From: Dipylidium caninum
Lineage: Eukaryota > Platyhelminthes > Cestoda > Cyclophyllidea > Dipylidiidae
NCBI GenBank assembly: GCA_017562135.1
Contig: QEYB01001542.1
Span: forward strand, 17,730-81,729
Direction of reading: 5' to 3'
Length of the DNA stretch: 64,000 nt
Under the pieces are notes generated by a model. The model worked only from the letters and a program-made list of their open reading frames with translations. It had not been told where the DNA came from and searched no databases. The translations under genes were made by a program, and so were the position numbers. This document shows, one piece after another, positions 46,955 through 57,300 of this stretch (positions within the stretch are counted from its first letter, which is position 1; each line of letters starts with the position of its first letter).

Positions 46955-47060
46955 TTATGCACTCGAACACCAATAAAACAGCCAACAACCCACTTCTTGT
47001 ATCCTGCTGAAGGATGCATTAACGTACTGGACATTTAAGCTTAGAGGGCTTATATAACAC
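46955..47060 (-). promoter_or_regulatory. Two-way TATA-like TTATATAA with short ORF (weak)
   Basis: TTATATAA at 47,052-47,059 reads as TATA on both strands. On minus, an ATG about 20 nt later (47,037) opens MSSTLMHPSAGYKKWVVGCF and ends after 36 codons near a possible GTAAAT donor. The right-arm copy keeps the TATA. Evidence is too thin to call a gene. Confidence 0.3.
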
Positions 47061-47441
47061 AGTGACAATTCAGTGCCTTGGGCAGACCTGCAGTTGCATT
47101 TGTGTAGTTCATATTGATCGACAACGAAGCCTCTGCAAATCACAGCTAGTCACATTTCAGTCTATTCACGAACTGAACCAAGTCATTCAACGCGCCCATC
47201 TCCGTTCTTCCTGTCTATTTTCCAACAACCGATGCATCTCATCCGCTAAAATTGGAACATTGACATTTTGCATTTCTTATTTAAGGTGAAAGCCGGCACC
47301 AACGGATAGCATATATGGCTCTCTACGTGTTAGTTATACGCTTCCAATCCCTTTCTCTGACAAGATCATAAGCTCTCGAGCGGTATACCTGCAAACAGGA
47401 AGTCCCTCGCAGGACATGTCGGCTATAAGGTAAATGAGGCT

Positions 47442-47600
47442 GATGGATGGATAGATAGATGGATGGATGGATGGAGAGATGATTGGTTGGTTGGTTGGCT
47501 GTTCGATTGGTTGATTGGTTGGATTGACTGAAATGAAGGGAAGGGAGGGAGGGAGGGAAGGAAGGAAGGAAGGAAGGAAGGAAGAAGGAAGGAAGAAAGT
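47442..47600. repeat. Compound GATG/GGTT/GGAA microsatellite
   Basis: GATGGATGGATAGATAGATG, then GGTTGGTTGGTT, then GGGAGGGA and GAAGGAAGGAAGG runs. It generates the 163-aa minus-strand frame at 47,323-47,814, which I reject. Confidence 0.95.
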
Positions 47601-48136
47601 GGTAGATGGACGGGGTAAATGTCTGGAACGGGGTGGTATGTTTTTGAAAATGTCCCTCCGTTGGTCGAGGTGTGCGATCTACCATAATGTGAGAGGGAGA
47701 GAGTGGACTGGCTGGTTGGCTTTCTCGCTGGTGAAATGGAAGCAGGAATAACGAAAAGCCCGCATTTAAATGACTTCGCGGATCTTCCACTTGCGTCACA
47801 AACAAATTCATCATATCATTATATTTACAAATAGAAAAGATCTTTTATGAACCAGCCGTCTCTACACTCTCACATTATTACAAAGTTGATTTTTTCCTAA
47901 AATATCAAACTGAAATTACTTTTTCTATTCTCCACTGTATGTGGAACACTTATGGCAATCTCGCTAACACAGTACAAATCGCCAAACTCATGCTGAAGAC
48001 TTTGCCTGTTCGGATGTATTGAAGTCCAGTTACATGAAAGTTGACAATGCCTTTGACATGCAGTTGGCCTGGTCCTCCCTCATTGATGTCATGTTTCCAA
48101 TGCGTGGTGGAGCGGCGACAAATGATTGCCCGACGG

Positions 48137-48143
48137 TATAAAA
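48137..48143 (+). promoter_or_regulatory. TATAAAA box
   Basis: GGTATAAAATG is a near-consensus core promoter upstream of the secreted ORF at 48,314. The 5' leader would be about 145 nt. Confidence 0.6.
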
Positions 48144-48313
48144 TGATGCCACGTGGTACGAGCGCAGTGTGTCAGGAAGGAAGGAAGAACAATGTACGCG
48201 AAGATGTCGGTGTTCTTTCTTGCACCGATCACTGGCCTGGCTTCGTCTCACGTCATCGGTGTCTGGACACCACGACTGTCTGCTCTCCGACCACCCATCA
48301 GCTTCATCTCCAA

Positions 48314-48672
48314 ATGAAACCCTGTCAAATCTTAGTCCTCGCACTAATTGTAATGCCGTTTGTCACCTCTTCCTGGGGAGTACAAATAAGGAAGAGGCCA
48401 CAGCGGTAACATTCACGAAGATAGTGGACATCGTCTCAGAGCTACTCCAAATTGTAGACAAGCTATTCGTTACGACAGTAAATGAGACCGTCACTGATGA
48501 GACACGTGAGGACACACAAGGCGAAAGGCAGTTTACCAGTGTGGAAGACGATGGGGAGTCAACGAATTGTCCTCTTACCGTCACACAGGCGATCGAAGAA
48601 CTGTCCAATGAGGAAGGACGAGGTTTCAACTATGCAACAAGACGAGGCGATAACCTCGAATGGGAGTCGTGA
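48314..48672 (+). CDS. Acidic secreted protein with one-base frame break
   Basis: ATG at 48,314 opens a textbook signal peptide, MKPCQILVLALIVMPFVTSS. The frame ends at 48,407. A second frame, open from upstream through 48,672, encodes a continuation: VTFTKIVDIVSELLQIVDKL, an acidic Thr/Glu-rich middle, one Cys, TVTQAIEELSNEEG, and W-E-S at the end. The two join if one base is added near 48,381. The fold-back copy (near 60,616) has GGAGTGACAAAT where this arm has GGAGTACAAAT. A spliced alternative uses ATG 48,192, a weak donor at 48,259 and acceptor CCACAG at 48,398-48,403, giving about 111 aa with a poorer signal peptide. I favour the frame-break explanation. No family is recognised. Confidence 0.5.
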
Positions 48673-48729
48673 ATCAATTAGCATTGTTGCGACGGTGGCG
48701 TGCCATCAATTTTCCACTCCTTAATGGAT

Positions 48730-50100
48730 CCTCATTTCCCTCTGCCGTGACCCTGGTGTTACAAGACATATGCCACCGCCCTCTTCTTTGTAACATTTTA
48801 TGTTAAATGAATGCATCCATGCCGAAGTCAGCAGAATAGGCATTCGACTTTGTGAAAAATGGCGACATTGTAATACGGCATAAGGGGGATAGGGTGGGGA
48901 TGAGGGAAAGTATGTGACAGCTGTGACTTCATAGTGACTTTCGAGGTACTAGGTGGGAACGAGATGGTAGCTGGTGGAACAGACGAATGAAGTGATGATA
49001 GTGGGAGGGATGATATTGTCTCAAATGGAGCCACAATGGAGAGAAATGCACAGTCTTAGGGAGTAACAGCTGCCTAGTGATGGCCATACTCGGGGGCGCA
49101 GCCCCCGTGATCGAAACTCTACGCCTGACAACACCACAGTCTCAGTAATTGCTATAATATGGTCGCAATAAGCTTGTGACTCTTACCCAGTGATTACGAG
49201 TGAGAAGCAACTCGTAGACGGGTGAAATGTCCGCAAGCGCCATGAAGGCAAGTGTGAAGCATGTACGTCGGGAGTGGAGGATGCTCATTCGGTTACACTT
49301 GTATACCTCCGAATGCAGTTCTATCACCCATTCATCTGAAGTTTTCAGCGGGTCGCATCATCACTTGCCTCAATGCAACGGGCTTTATCTTCTCCCGATC
49401 GACGCTTAGTATACTCGTTTTCCCCCCTTCTATACCCTGTTGTCTTCGAGGGCAGTTCTAAATTGGGTGCTTTAAGGAGCACGTCGCCTAACATCTCTCG
49501 TGCTATACTCGCCCACTTTCGTAACACGCAACCTTTCGAAGAACATTTTGGGACGCAGTAACAGGGTATAAGGAGGGCGACTTCATTATGTGTCATTGCC
49601 TTCGACCCACGTAGCAGTAGAGAGAGCAGGCGTCACAAGCAGCAGAGTCGATTATTACGTCCGAATGCGCCTTACAGTGCACCTTCAGTCTGTACTCAGT
49701 GTGTTGGATAGTAAAATATCATCGGAGGGGGACATTGCCTCACCATCACACAAGTAGACGAGTAATTCTTGGTTCCTTAGTGCACTGTTTTTGAGAAGAC
49801 GGTACCGCTTTTGAACCGTTTTACACTTTACCTACACGTGTTAGAGATTGTTTCGGGCAAACTAATGGATTTTTAATGTCCGAAGCAATGAGATATGTTA
49901 AACTGTCTCAACCGAAGGCCAATTTGAAATGGGGTTAGCTATGGCATTATGGGAGGTAGGGAAGTGATGTCAGACACATGGGACGCTTTGGAAGGGTTTA
50001 TCATGAATTAGTAGTCAACGCCGATATTCGAAATGGGAAAATGATTGCCGGTTGGGCTGAGATGCTTCATCATCTTCATCCCCTCAGGCCAGGTTGGAGT
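48730..50100. other. No supported gene
   Basis: Short frames only. From about 49,835 outward the right-arm copy becomes about 27% longer, marking the quality boundary of the fold-back. Confidence 0.4.
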
Positions 50101-50122
50101 CAGTGCCGATATGGCTGCTTTG

Positions 50123-50403
50123 TCAAAATGGACTGGCAGCCAGATTTGCGCAATTATTGTAGCCCACGTACTCGAGGCAATATCCACAACTGTTCGCGTT
50201 GGGATGGATAAGTGGGGATGCACAGCATCCGATGACAGGGATGCGTAGGTGTGGACAGCACAAGTTCTGCTGTTACAAGGAAGGTCGCTGGCGCAACCGC
50301 GATCGTGTCCGTGACAAATGGGTGAGTAGTAGGCGCAGTTGCCTCCACCAAACCGGCAGGCTGTGCAAGTATCAGGCAGGGGACTGGGACTTCGCATATG
50401 CAT
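50123..50403 (-). pseudogene. Tyr/Cys-rich small protein, frameshifted paralogue of 53.7 kb gene
   Basis: The minus-strand frame from ATG 50,403 reads MRSPSPLPDTCTACRFGGGN, then CASDLPCNSRTCAVHTY. This aligns with YSLPPASTYTYTNTYAY and CGDYLGCNNTRYAVRRY of the gene at 53,677. From there homology continues only in another frame: I-P-V-I-G-C-C-A-S-P against T-P-V-I-G-Y-R-T-S-A, then SCGYCLEYVGYNNC to TGA at 50,123. A one-base deletion in the C run of GCATCCCTGTC explains the shift. Upstream, TTCACGTGAGT and a TTATAG box parallel the other gene's promoter. The right-arm copy has the same short C run. Confidence 0.5.
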
Positions 50404-50989
50404 CTTTCGACTCTACTCCTTCCCCTTCCGTATTCCTGAACAGGTGATATGGGTGGTGGGGAAAGGTCCTCTATAACCGCCGAACTGATGTACTCACGTG
50501 AATTTTTCACGAAACAAACATTGACATACATGGATTTAGAGCCAGCTCACCAATCTGCCAAGACGAGCTCAGATAGGCACCTCGCTTCACTGTCTCCTCA
50601 CCATCAAGTATCTTACTATCTCACTGGCTTACTGCCATACACAATTTGCTTTCACTATCGGCTTCAGTGTATTTAGGCTTCCTCAGCTGTGCCAGTCACA
50701 GCAGCTCAAAGTGAGCACGGTCCATTCAGTTCCTCTACAAGAGAGGCTCATCTTTCACTGACAAAGTGTCGTCAGAACGTAACCTTGTCCTCAGAGATAA
50801 TAAACTTCAATTCTCATTTGAGCAGCAGTGGAATTGCGCTTCTTGTTAGCCCGTATGACGTATTATTAGGGGAAAGTAAGGTGGGTGGGCCCAGAAACCA
50901 TGGAATTGGAACAAAATGTCAAATCAAGGCTGTTGAAATTCATGTCAAATCCAGACATTTCAAAGACCACCCTCTGGACTTAAGATGAA

Positions 50990-51235
50990 CTAAGCAATGA
51001 TGACAATTATGCCGCATCCACGCGTATGTGCAGTTGCAGTTTCGCGAATCACGGCGACCTCCCAATTCGTAGAGTACGAGATTTCACAGTTAGCGCCAAA
51101 ATGTCCAGTTTTGCAATATGTCTCAGGGCTTACCACCTTACAGCCAACTCTCAGGCAGCTGTATTCGTTCACATTGCAAACTGAGTCGGTTAAATGTACC
51201 ATCGAATCTCGACTCTCACATTTCTCTCCCCACAT
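50990..51235 (-). CDS. Cys-rich open frame, EGF-like end (weak)
   Basis: From the internal Met the frame has seven Cys in about 70 residues: SVCNVNEYSCLRVGCKVV, then YCKTGHFGANCEISY and a late GCGII. The C-x-x-G-H-F-G-x-N-C spacing is like the end of an EGF-type module, but the number and spacing of the other Cys do not complete one. There is no signal peptide and no strong TATA. It may be an exon of a larger gene or a chance frame. Confidence 0.3.
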   Translation of the reverse strand: MWGEKCESRDSMVHLTDSVCNVNEYSCLRVGCKVVSPETYCKTGHFGANCEISYSTNWEVAVIRETATAHTRGCGIIVIIA

Positions 51236-51399
51236 CTATTCATCGGCTGCCGGTGGGATTACCGGTGGCTACGAAGAGATCGTACGAACTGCTCGAAAAT
51301 TATAGGAGTCGTGTATGGCGTTTGATCTATTCCAAATGACATTTGATACTGTGGAGTGAACTTAAGGCAATGCATAGCACTAATTATGTCGACGACATG

Positions 51400-53560
51400 T
51401 TGACCCCATCAGTAACGTGTACAGAGATCTTGCTGGTGCTGTTGTCGAGCGTATGGCCCATCAGTCTCTTGGCCTTCACAGTCCCCATTTTATCTGGTCT
51501 CTACAAATCTGCCGCCTATTTGTTTGCAGTCTGCCAACTTCTGAGCACTTGATGACAATTTGCCCTCTTATCTTAATCAATTCTACGCCGAAAATTAACA
51601 TTACGATGATTACATTCGTTGGGGATGACTGACATTTACAACCCAGGATAGGGGGTTCCACTTGAAATAGGGTTTAGGCAAGCGCCTCTAATCCAAGGCG
51701 AAATTCATAACGGATATACAAGACGAGATGAAATCATAAGGCTCTATAAATGTGGACAGCTGAATCAAATGCGCGCAGCTCGACGAAGATGGAGAGACGT
51801 TGGGGATTCGCGAGACAATTAGAAATAACCCATTGAATAGCACGCATTGCCAACGCTGTATATGCGTTATGCACACAACTTTTTCGTTCTCTCCACATTG
51901 CGATTCGACCCAAGCGCGTACCTTCTCACCACTGCAGCATCAATTTGTAACTCCTTTAGTGCTTCATGCCACCTTAAAGTCCATACGAGGTGCTTTTAGG
52001 GAGATTTGCAGAAAGACAGAGGATACCAACGGCAAAATAAGTAGCATCCCTTATTTTCAGAGGAAAGCGTGAAGTGCATCATTTGACCCACTGGTGGAGA
52101 GCAGCCTCTGGCGTCGATGCAATGTCGTCGCCCTCAAGGTGGCGTGGAATTGTATCTCAGAAGGCCTGATGCCGCACCGTTTAGCAATTTATTTTCAACC
52201 GACTTTCGCCGTTCCTCCATATTTCGAGGGCGCCGATGATGGAAACTCTGGCACCCTGAAATTTCACATCCCATCTGTTTAAGGAAGATGACTTCAACAG
52301 GATTCAGACGTCTTCCATCACACCTCATCGTACTTACTTGCCAAGTTAAGGCAAATTTTTGCCTGCCAAATAGATGGAGTGTGTAACACAGATAAGAGTC
52401 CTTTAGCGGATGGGCACACAGGTCCATGCGACACACCTGCCCACCAGGTTGTTGAACGCCCTTGTGCAGACGTACTCACCGAATGGTAATTCGTCTGTCT
52501 GCTGAGCGCTACTCATTTAATCCACCCTATATGGTGCATGTACGTGTTAGAACAGGCTTTGTCATCGTGTTCCTACGTGCTCACAATGGACTCCGTTCAA
52601 CGAAACTCCTATTAAACCTTGAGAATTGATGGAGATAAAGCTGTAACTAACTTTGTCCGACTGACAGATGCCACATTGCCTATTTTGAGAGATGAGGATG
52701 GAGAAACGCATGAGTCGGATATATTGGTGGTGCAATAACCATGTGTATGCAAAGAACGCGTAAGACTAGGCAGGGACTGCGATCAAATCCCACCTTTACC
52801 TGCCCCGGTGACGCAGTACATCGAAAAAAAATTAGTCTTTACCCGAGGCCGAATAGGTCATATTCGCCTAGCTAACTACGGTATCACTAGGCCTACGGTG
52901 TCTCGATATGTGGAGGTGACGGACAGTAGTGTATACCTTCACAATAATAGCGTTTGGAATCTGAGCAGGTTCATCATGCCACCTTATAGCAGCTTCGCCT
53001 ACTCCGCTAAGCCCTTGCATTTAAATTTAGGGCAAATTGTGTGATTAGTTGTTTGGAGTTCCTTCAAATTACCAAGTGAGCAACGTCGATCGCTCCATGG
53101 GGGCAATTTCATTCACTCCCGACCCTTATTTTTTTAAATCCTAACGCATATTCGTGACAATGATCTGAAATCCAGCCGACTAAATTCCATTTGCTTCAAA
53201 GTCGGAGAGCCACCTCGTCACTGAGTGAGCCCTCCCACGAAACCCAGGATTGATGATGACCGTCAGTCGAAATGTCCAGCGGTTTATGGCTCCTCAAAAT
53301 CGCTTCCTGTGTACTGACAGAGGAGAAGGTGGTGGATTTGAAGAGGAATGTCTAAGTATTCCAATCCCCAATTTAAACTGCGTTCGCAGCATGATAGGCC
53401 TGGTGGTGATGATGTTCCGTCAATTTCCGTCTTCACGCAATGGCAACAACAAACATTTAGCATTTGCGACCGAGTGCAGACAAAGTTCATTCTGGTGAGG
53501 TGAGTTAGGTCGCAGTGATAATAGTGATCGCCTGTTCAGGTCGAAGGTGAGATTAGCTGC
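51400..53560. other. No confident gene
   Basis: Frames at 51,800-52,072, 52,808-53,044 and 53,250-53,498 (+) are 78-90 aa. They are copied unchanged or nearly so in the right arm only because that arm is a copy. None has a signal peptide, TATA or recognisable motif. Confidence 0.4.
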
Positions 53561-53589
53561 GGGACGTGGTAATCTTCGTCAGGACATTA

Positions 53590-53640
53590 GAGGCATGTTC
53601 ACGTGAGTGCATGAAAGCTATACAGAGGGGGGGTATAAAA
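53590..53640 (+). promoter_or_regulatory. CACGTGAGT element and TATAAAA box
   Basis: TTCACGTGAGTGCATGAAAG is followed about 30 nt later by GGGGGGGTATAAAAAGGC (TATA 53,634-53,640). TTCACGTGAGTACATCAG before a TATAG box precedes the related gene on the other strand near 50.5 kb. CACGTG is an E-box-type palindrome. Confidence 0.65.
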
Positions 53641-53676
53641 AGGCAGGCAAGTGTTCATTTACCGGACACCTACCCC

Positions 53677-53916
53677 ATGTATTCACGATATTCCCTTCCA
53701 CCTGCATCCACCTACACCTATACCAACACTTACGCCTACGATATACCTCTCGCCTTAGGTTACAGTGTTTGTTGCGGCGACTACCTCGGTTGCAACAACA
53801 CGAGGTATGCAGTCCGACGTTATACCACCGCAACTCCTGTCATTGGATACCGCACATCTGCGTTTGATGACTGCGATGGCTGCATAAGGGGCAGAGGATA
53901 CGTCATCTACGACTAA
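53677..53916 (+). CDS. Small Tyr/Cys-rich protein (79 aa)
   Basis: The first ATG after the TATA (37 nt downstream) opens MYSRYSLPPASTYTYTNTYA. Next come GYSVCCGDYLGCNN, TPVIGYRTSAFDDCDGC and a Gly/Tyr end GRGYVIYD. Tyr makes up about a fifth of residues and Cys comes in pairs (CC, C-x-x-C). There is no hydrophobic signal peptide, so the product is probably cytoplasmic or structural. The composition resembles cross-linked structural proteins such as eggshell or cuticle components, but this is composition only and I recognise no family. An upstream in-frame ATG (53,566) lies before the TATA and is less likely. A frameshifted paralogue faces away at 50,123-50,403. Confidence 0.65.
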   Translation: MYSRYSLPPASTYTYTNTYAYDIPLALGYSVCCGDYLGCNNTRYAVRRYTTATPVIGYRTSAFDDCDGCIRGRGYVIYD

Positions 53917-54213
53917 AGGAACATCAATCGCATCAAGTGTCTCCGCAGCCACCCCTCAGCCCTCACCTCTGCCAACATGTCGTTATAATTCTAATGAAGG
54001 ACCAAACTGCAGGCCCTCGCACTTTTATCCAGTTTTCGTCACCTCAAACCTCTTCTCTCCCTAATTTCAATTTACCTCTCGCAAATGCAATTATTTGCTA
54101 CATACCTAACTTGCTGTCCTTAGCTTTTGTCAGTTGCAATGAAGTCATTAGGATTATGTTTGGTTTTGGGCATGTTGTGTCGATGCGGAGATTTGAGACA
54201 TTAGAAAGGGTCA

Positions 54214-54350
54214 CCGAACGGTAATTCTTCCCCATGCAAGTGATGCGGATGTGATTGACGGGAAGTTACACCAAACTTGTTAGACACCTACGCAGCAATC
54301 ATGTCGAGGAGTGACATTGGCAATCACGCATTACTCTCTGGCAGGTCAGC
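54214..54350. other. Spacer at the centre of the inverted repeat (137 nt)
   Basis: The arms are identical up to AAAGGGTCA on the left and TGACCCTTT on the right. The spacer is unique and does not show the simple-sequence look of a hairpin adapter. Confidence 0.85.
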
Positions 54351-57300
54351 TGACCCTTTCTAATGTCTCAAATCTCCGCATCGACATAACATGCCCAAAA
54401 CCAAACATAATCCTAATGACTTCATTGCAACTGACAAAAGCTAAGGACAGCAAGTTAGGTATGTAGCAAATAATTGCATTTGCGAGAGGTAAATTGAAAT
54501 TAGGGAGAGAAGAGGTTTGAGGTGACGAAAACTGGATAAAAGTGCGAGGGCCTGCAGTTTGGTCCTTCATTAGAATTATAACGACATGTTGGCAGAGGTG
54601 AGGGCTGAGGGGTGGCTGCGGAGACACTTGATGCGATTGATGTTCCTTTAGTCGTAGATGACGTATCCTCTGCCCCTTATGCAGCCATCGCAGTCATCAA
54701 CGCAGATGTGCGGTATCCAATGACAGGAGTTGCGGTGGTATAACGTCGGACTGCATACCTCGTGTTGTTGCAACCGAGGTAGTCGCCGCAACAAACACTG
54801 TAACCTAAGGCGAGAGGTATATCGTAGGCGTAAGTGTTGGTATAGGTGTAGGTGGATGCAGGTGGAAGGGAATATCGTGAATACATGGGGTAGGTGTCCG
54901 GTAAATGAACACTTGCCTGCCTTTTTATACCCCCCCTCTGTATAGCTTTCATGCACTCACGTGAACATGCCTCTAATGTCCTGACGAAGATTACCACGTC
55001 CCGCAGCTAATCTCACCTTCGACCTGAACAGGCGATCACTATTATCACTGCGACCTAACTCACCTCACCAGAATGAACTTTGTCTGCACTCGGTCGCAAA
55101 TGCTAAATGTTTGTTGTTGCCATTGCGTGAAGACGGAAATTGACGGAACATCATCACCACCAGGCCTATCATGCTGCGAACGCAGTTTAAATTGGGGATT
55201 GGAATACTTAGACATTCCTCTTCAAATCCACCACCTTCTCCTCTGTCAGTACACAGGAAGCGATTTTGAGGAGCCATAAACCGCTGGACATTTCGACTGA
55301 CGGTCATCATCAATCCTGGGTTTCGTGGGAGGGCTCACTCAGTGACGAGGTGGCTCTCCGACTTTGAAGCAAATGGAATTTAGTCGGCTGGATTTCAGAT
55401 CATTGTCACGAATATGCGTTAGGATTTAAAAAAATAAGGGTCGGGAGTGAATGAAATTGCCCCCATGGAGCGATCGACGTTGCTCACTTGGTAATTTGAA
55501 GGAACTCCAAACAACTAATCACACAATTTGCCCTAAATTTAAATGCAAGGGCTTAGCGGAGTAGGCGAAGCTGCTATAAGGTGGCATGATGAACCTGCTC
55601 AGATTCCAAACGCTATTATTGTGAAGGTATACACTACTGTCCGTCACCTCCACATATCGAGACACCGTAGGCCTAGTGATACCGTAGTTAGCTAGGCGAA
55701 TATGACCTATTCGGCCTCGGGTAAAGACTAATTTTTTTTCGATGTACTGCGTCACCGGGGCAGGTAAAGGTGGGATTTGATCGCAGTCCCTGCCTAGTCT
55801 TACGCGTTCTTTGCATACACATGGTTATTGCACCACCAATATATCCGACTCATGCGTTTCTCCATCCTCATCTCTCAAAATAGGCAATGTGGCATCTGTC
55901 AGTCGGACAAAGTTAGTTACAGCTTTATCTCCATCAATTCTCAAGGTTTAATAGGAGTTTCGTTGAACGGAGTCCATTGTGAGCACGTAGGAACACGATG
56001 ACAAAGCCTGTTCTAACACGTACATGCACCATATAGGGTGGATTAAATGAGTAGCGCTCAGCAGACAGACGAATTACCATTCGGTGAGTACGTCTGCACA
56101 AGGGCGTTCAACAAACCTGGTGGGCAGGTGTGTCGCAATGGACCTGTGTGCCCCATCCGCTAAAGGACTCTTATCTGTGTTACACACTCCATCTATTTGG
56201 CAGGCAAAAAATTTTGCCTTAACTTGGCAAGTAAGTACGATGAGGTGTGATGGAAGACGTCTGAATCCTGTTGAAGTCATCTTCCTTAAACAGATGGGAT
56301 GTGAAATTTCAGGGTGCCAGTTTCCATCATCGGCGCCCTCGAAATATGGAGGAACGGCGAAAGTCGGTTGAAAATAAATTGCTAAACGGTGCGGCATCAG
56401 GCCTTCTGAGATACAATTCCACGCCACCTTGAGGGCGACGACATTGCATCGACGCCAGAGGCTGCTCTCCACCAGTGGGTCAAATGATGCACTTCACGCT
56501 TTCCTCTGAAATAAGGATGCTACTTATTTTGCCGTTGGTATCCTCTGTCTTTCTGCAAAATCTCCCTAAAAGCACCTCGTATGGACTTTAAGGTGGCATG
56601 AAGCACTTAAAGGAGTTACAAATTGATGCTGCAGTGGTGAGAAGGTACGCGCTTGGGTCGAATCGCAATGTGGAGAGAACGAAAAAGTTGTGTGCATAAC
56701 GCATATACAGCGTTGGCAATGCGTGCTATTCAATGGGTTATTTCTAATTGTCTCGCGAATCCCCAACGTCTCTCCATCTTCGTCGAGCTGCGCGCATTTG
56801 ATTCAGCTGTCCACATTTATAGAGCCTTAATGATTTCATCTCGTCTTGTATATCCGTTATGAATTTCGCCTTGGATTAGAGGCGCTTGCCTAAACCCTAT
56901 TTTCAAGTGGAACCCCCTATCCTGGGTTGTAAATGTCAGTCATCCCCAACGAATGTAATTCATCGTAATGTTAATTTTCGGCGTAGAATTGATTAAGATA
57001 AGAGGGCAAAATTGTCATCAAGTGCTCAGAAGTTGGCAGACTGCAAACAAATAGGCGGCAGATTTGTAGAGACCAGATAAAATGGGGACTGTGAAGGCCA
57101 AGAGACTGATGGGCCATACGCTCGACAACAGCACCAGCAAGATCTCTGTACACGTTACTGATGGGGTCAACATGTCGTCGACATAATTAGTGCTATGCAT
57201 TGCCTTAAGTTCACTCCACAGTATCAAATGTCATTTGGAATAGATCAAACGCCCATACACGACTCCTATAATTTTCGAGCAGTTCGTACGATCTCTTCGT

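Larger units (their letters stand above)
45640..54213 (+). repeat. Left arm of giant inverted repeat
   Basis: Every segment of this arm has a reverse-complement counterpart between 54,351 and 64,000. Matching coordinates sum to 108,563-108,584 for the inner 4.4 kb and reach 109,652 at the outer end. This arm carries the better open frames and should be used for annotation. Confidence 0.9.

Noticed and set aside
47323..47814. 163-aa minus-strand open frame
   Set aside because: It is a translation of tetranucleotide repeats (FLPSF, HPSIYLS runs) and has no start context or homologue.
50154..50531. 125-aa minus-strand frame overlapping the Tyr/Cys paralogue
   Set aside because: It is a shadow frame. 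Homology to the 53.7 kb gene lies in the two other frames.
53566..53676. Longer start for the Tyr/Cys-rich protein (116 aa)
   Set aside because: That ATG lies upstream of the TATAAAA box, so the transcript should not contain it.
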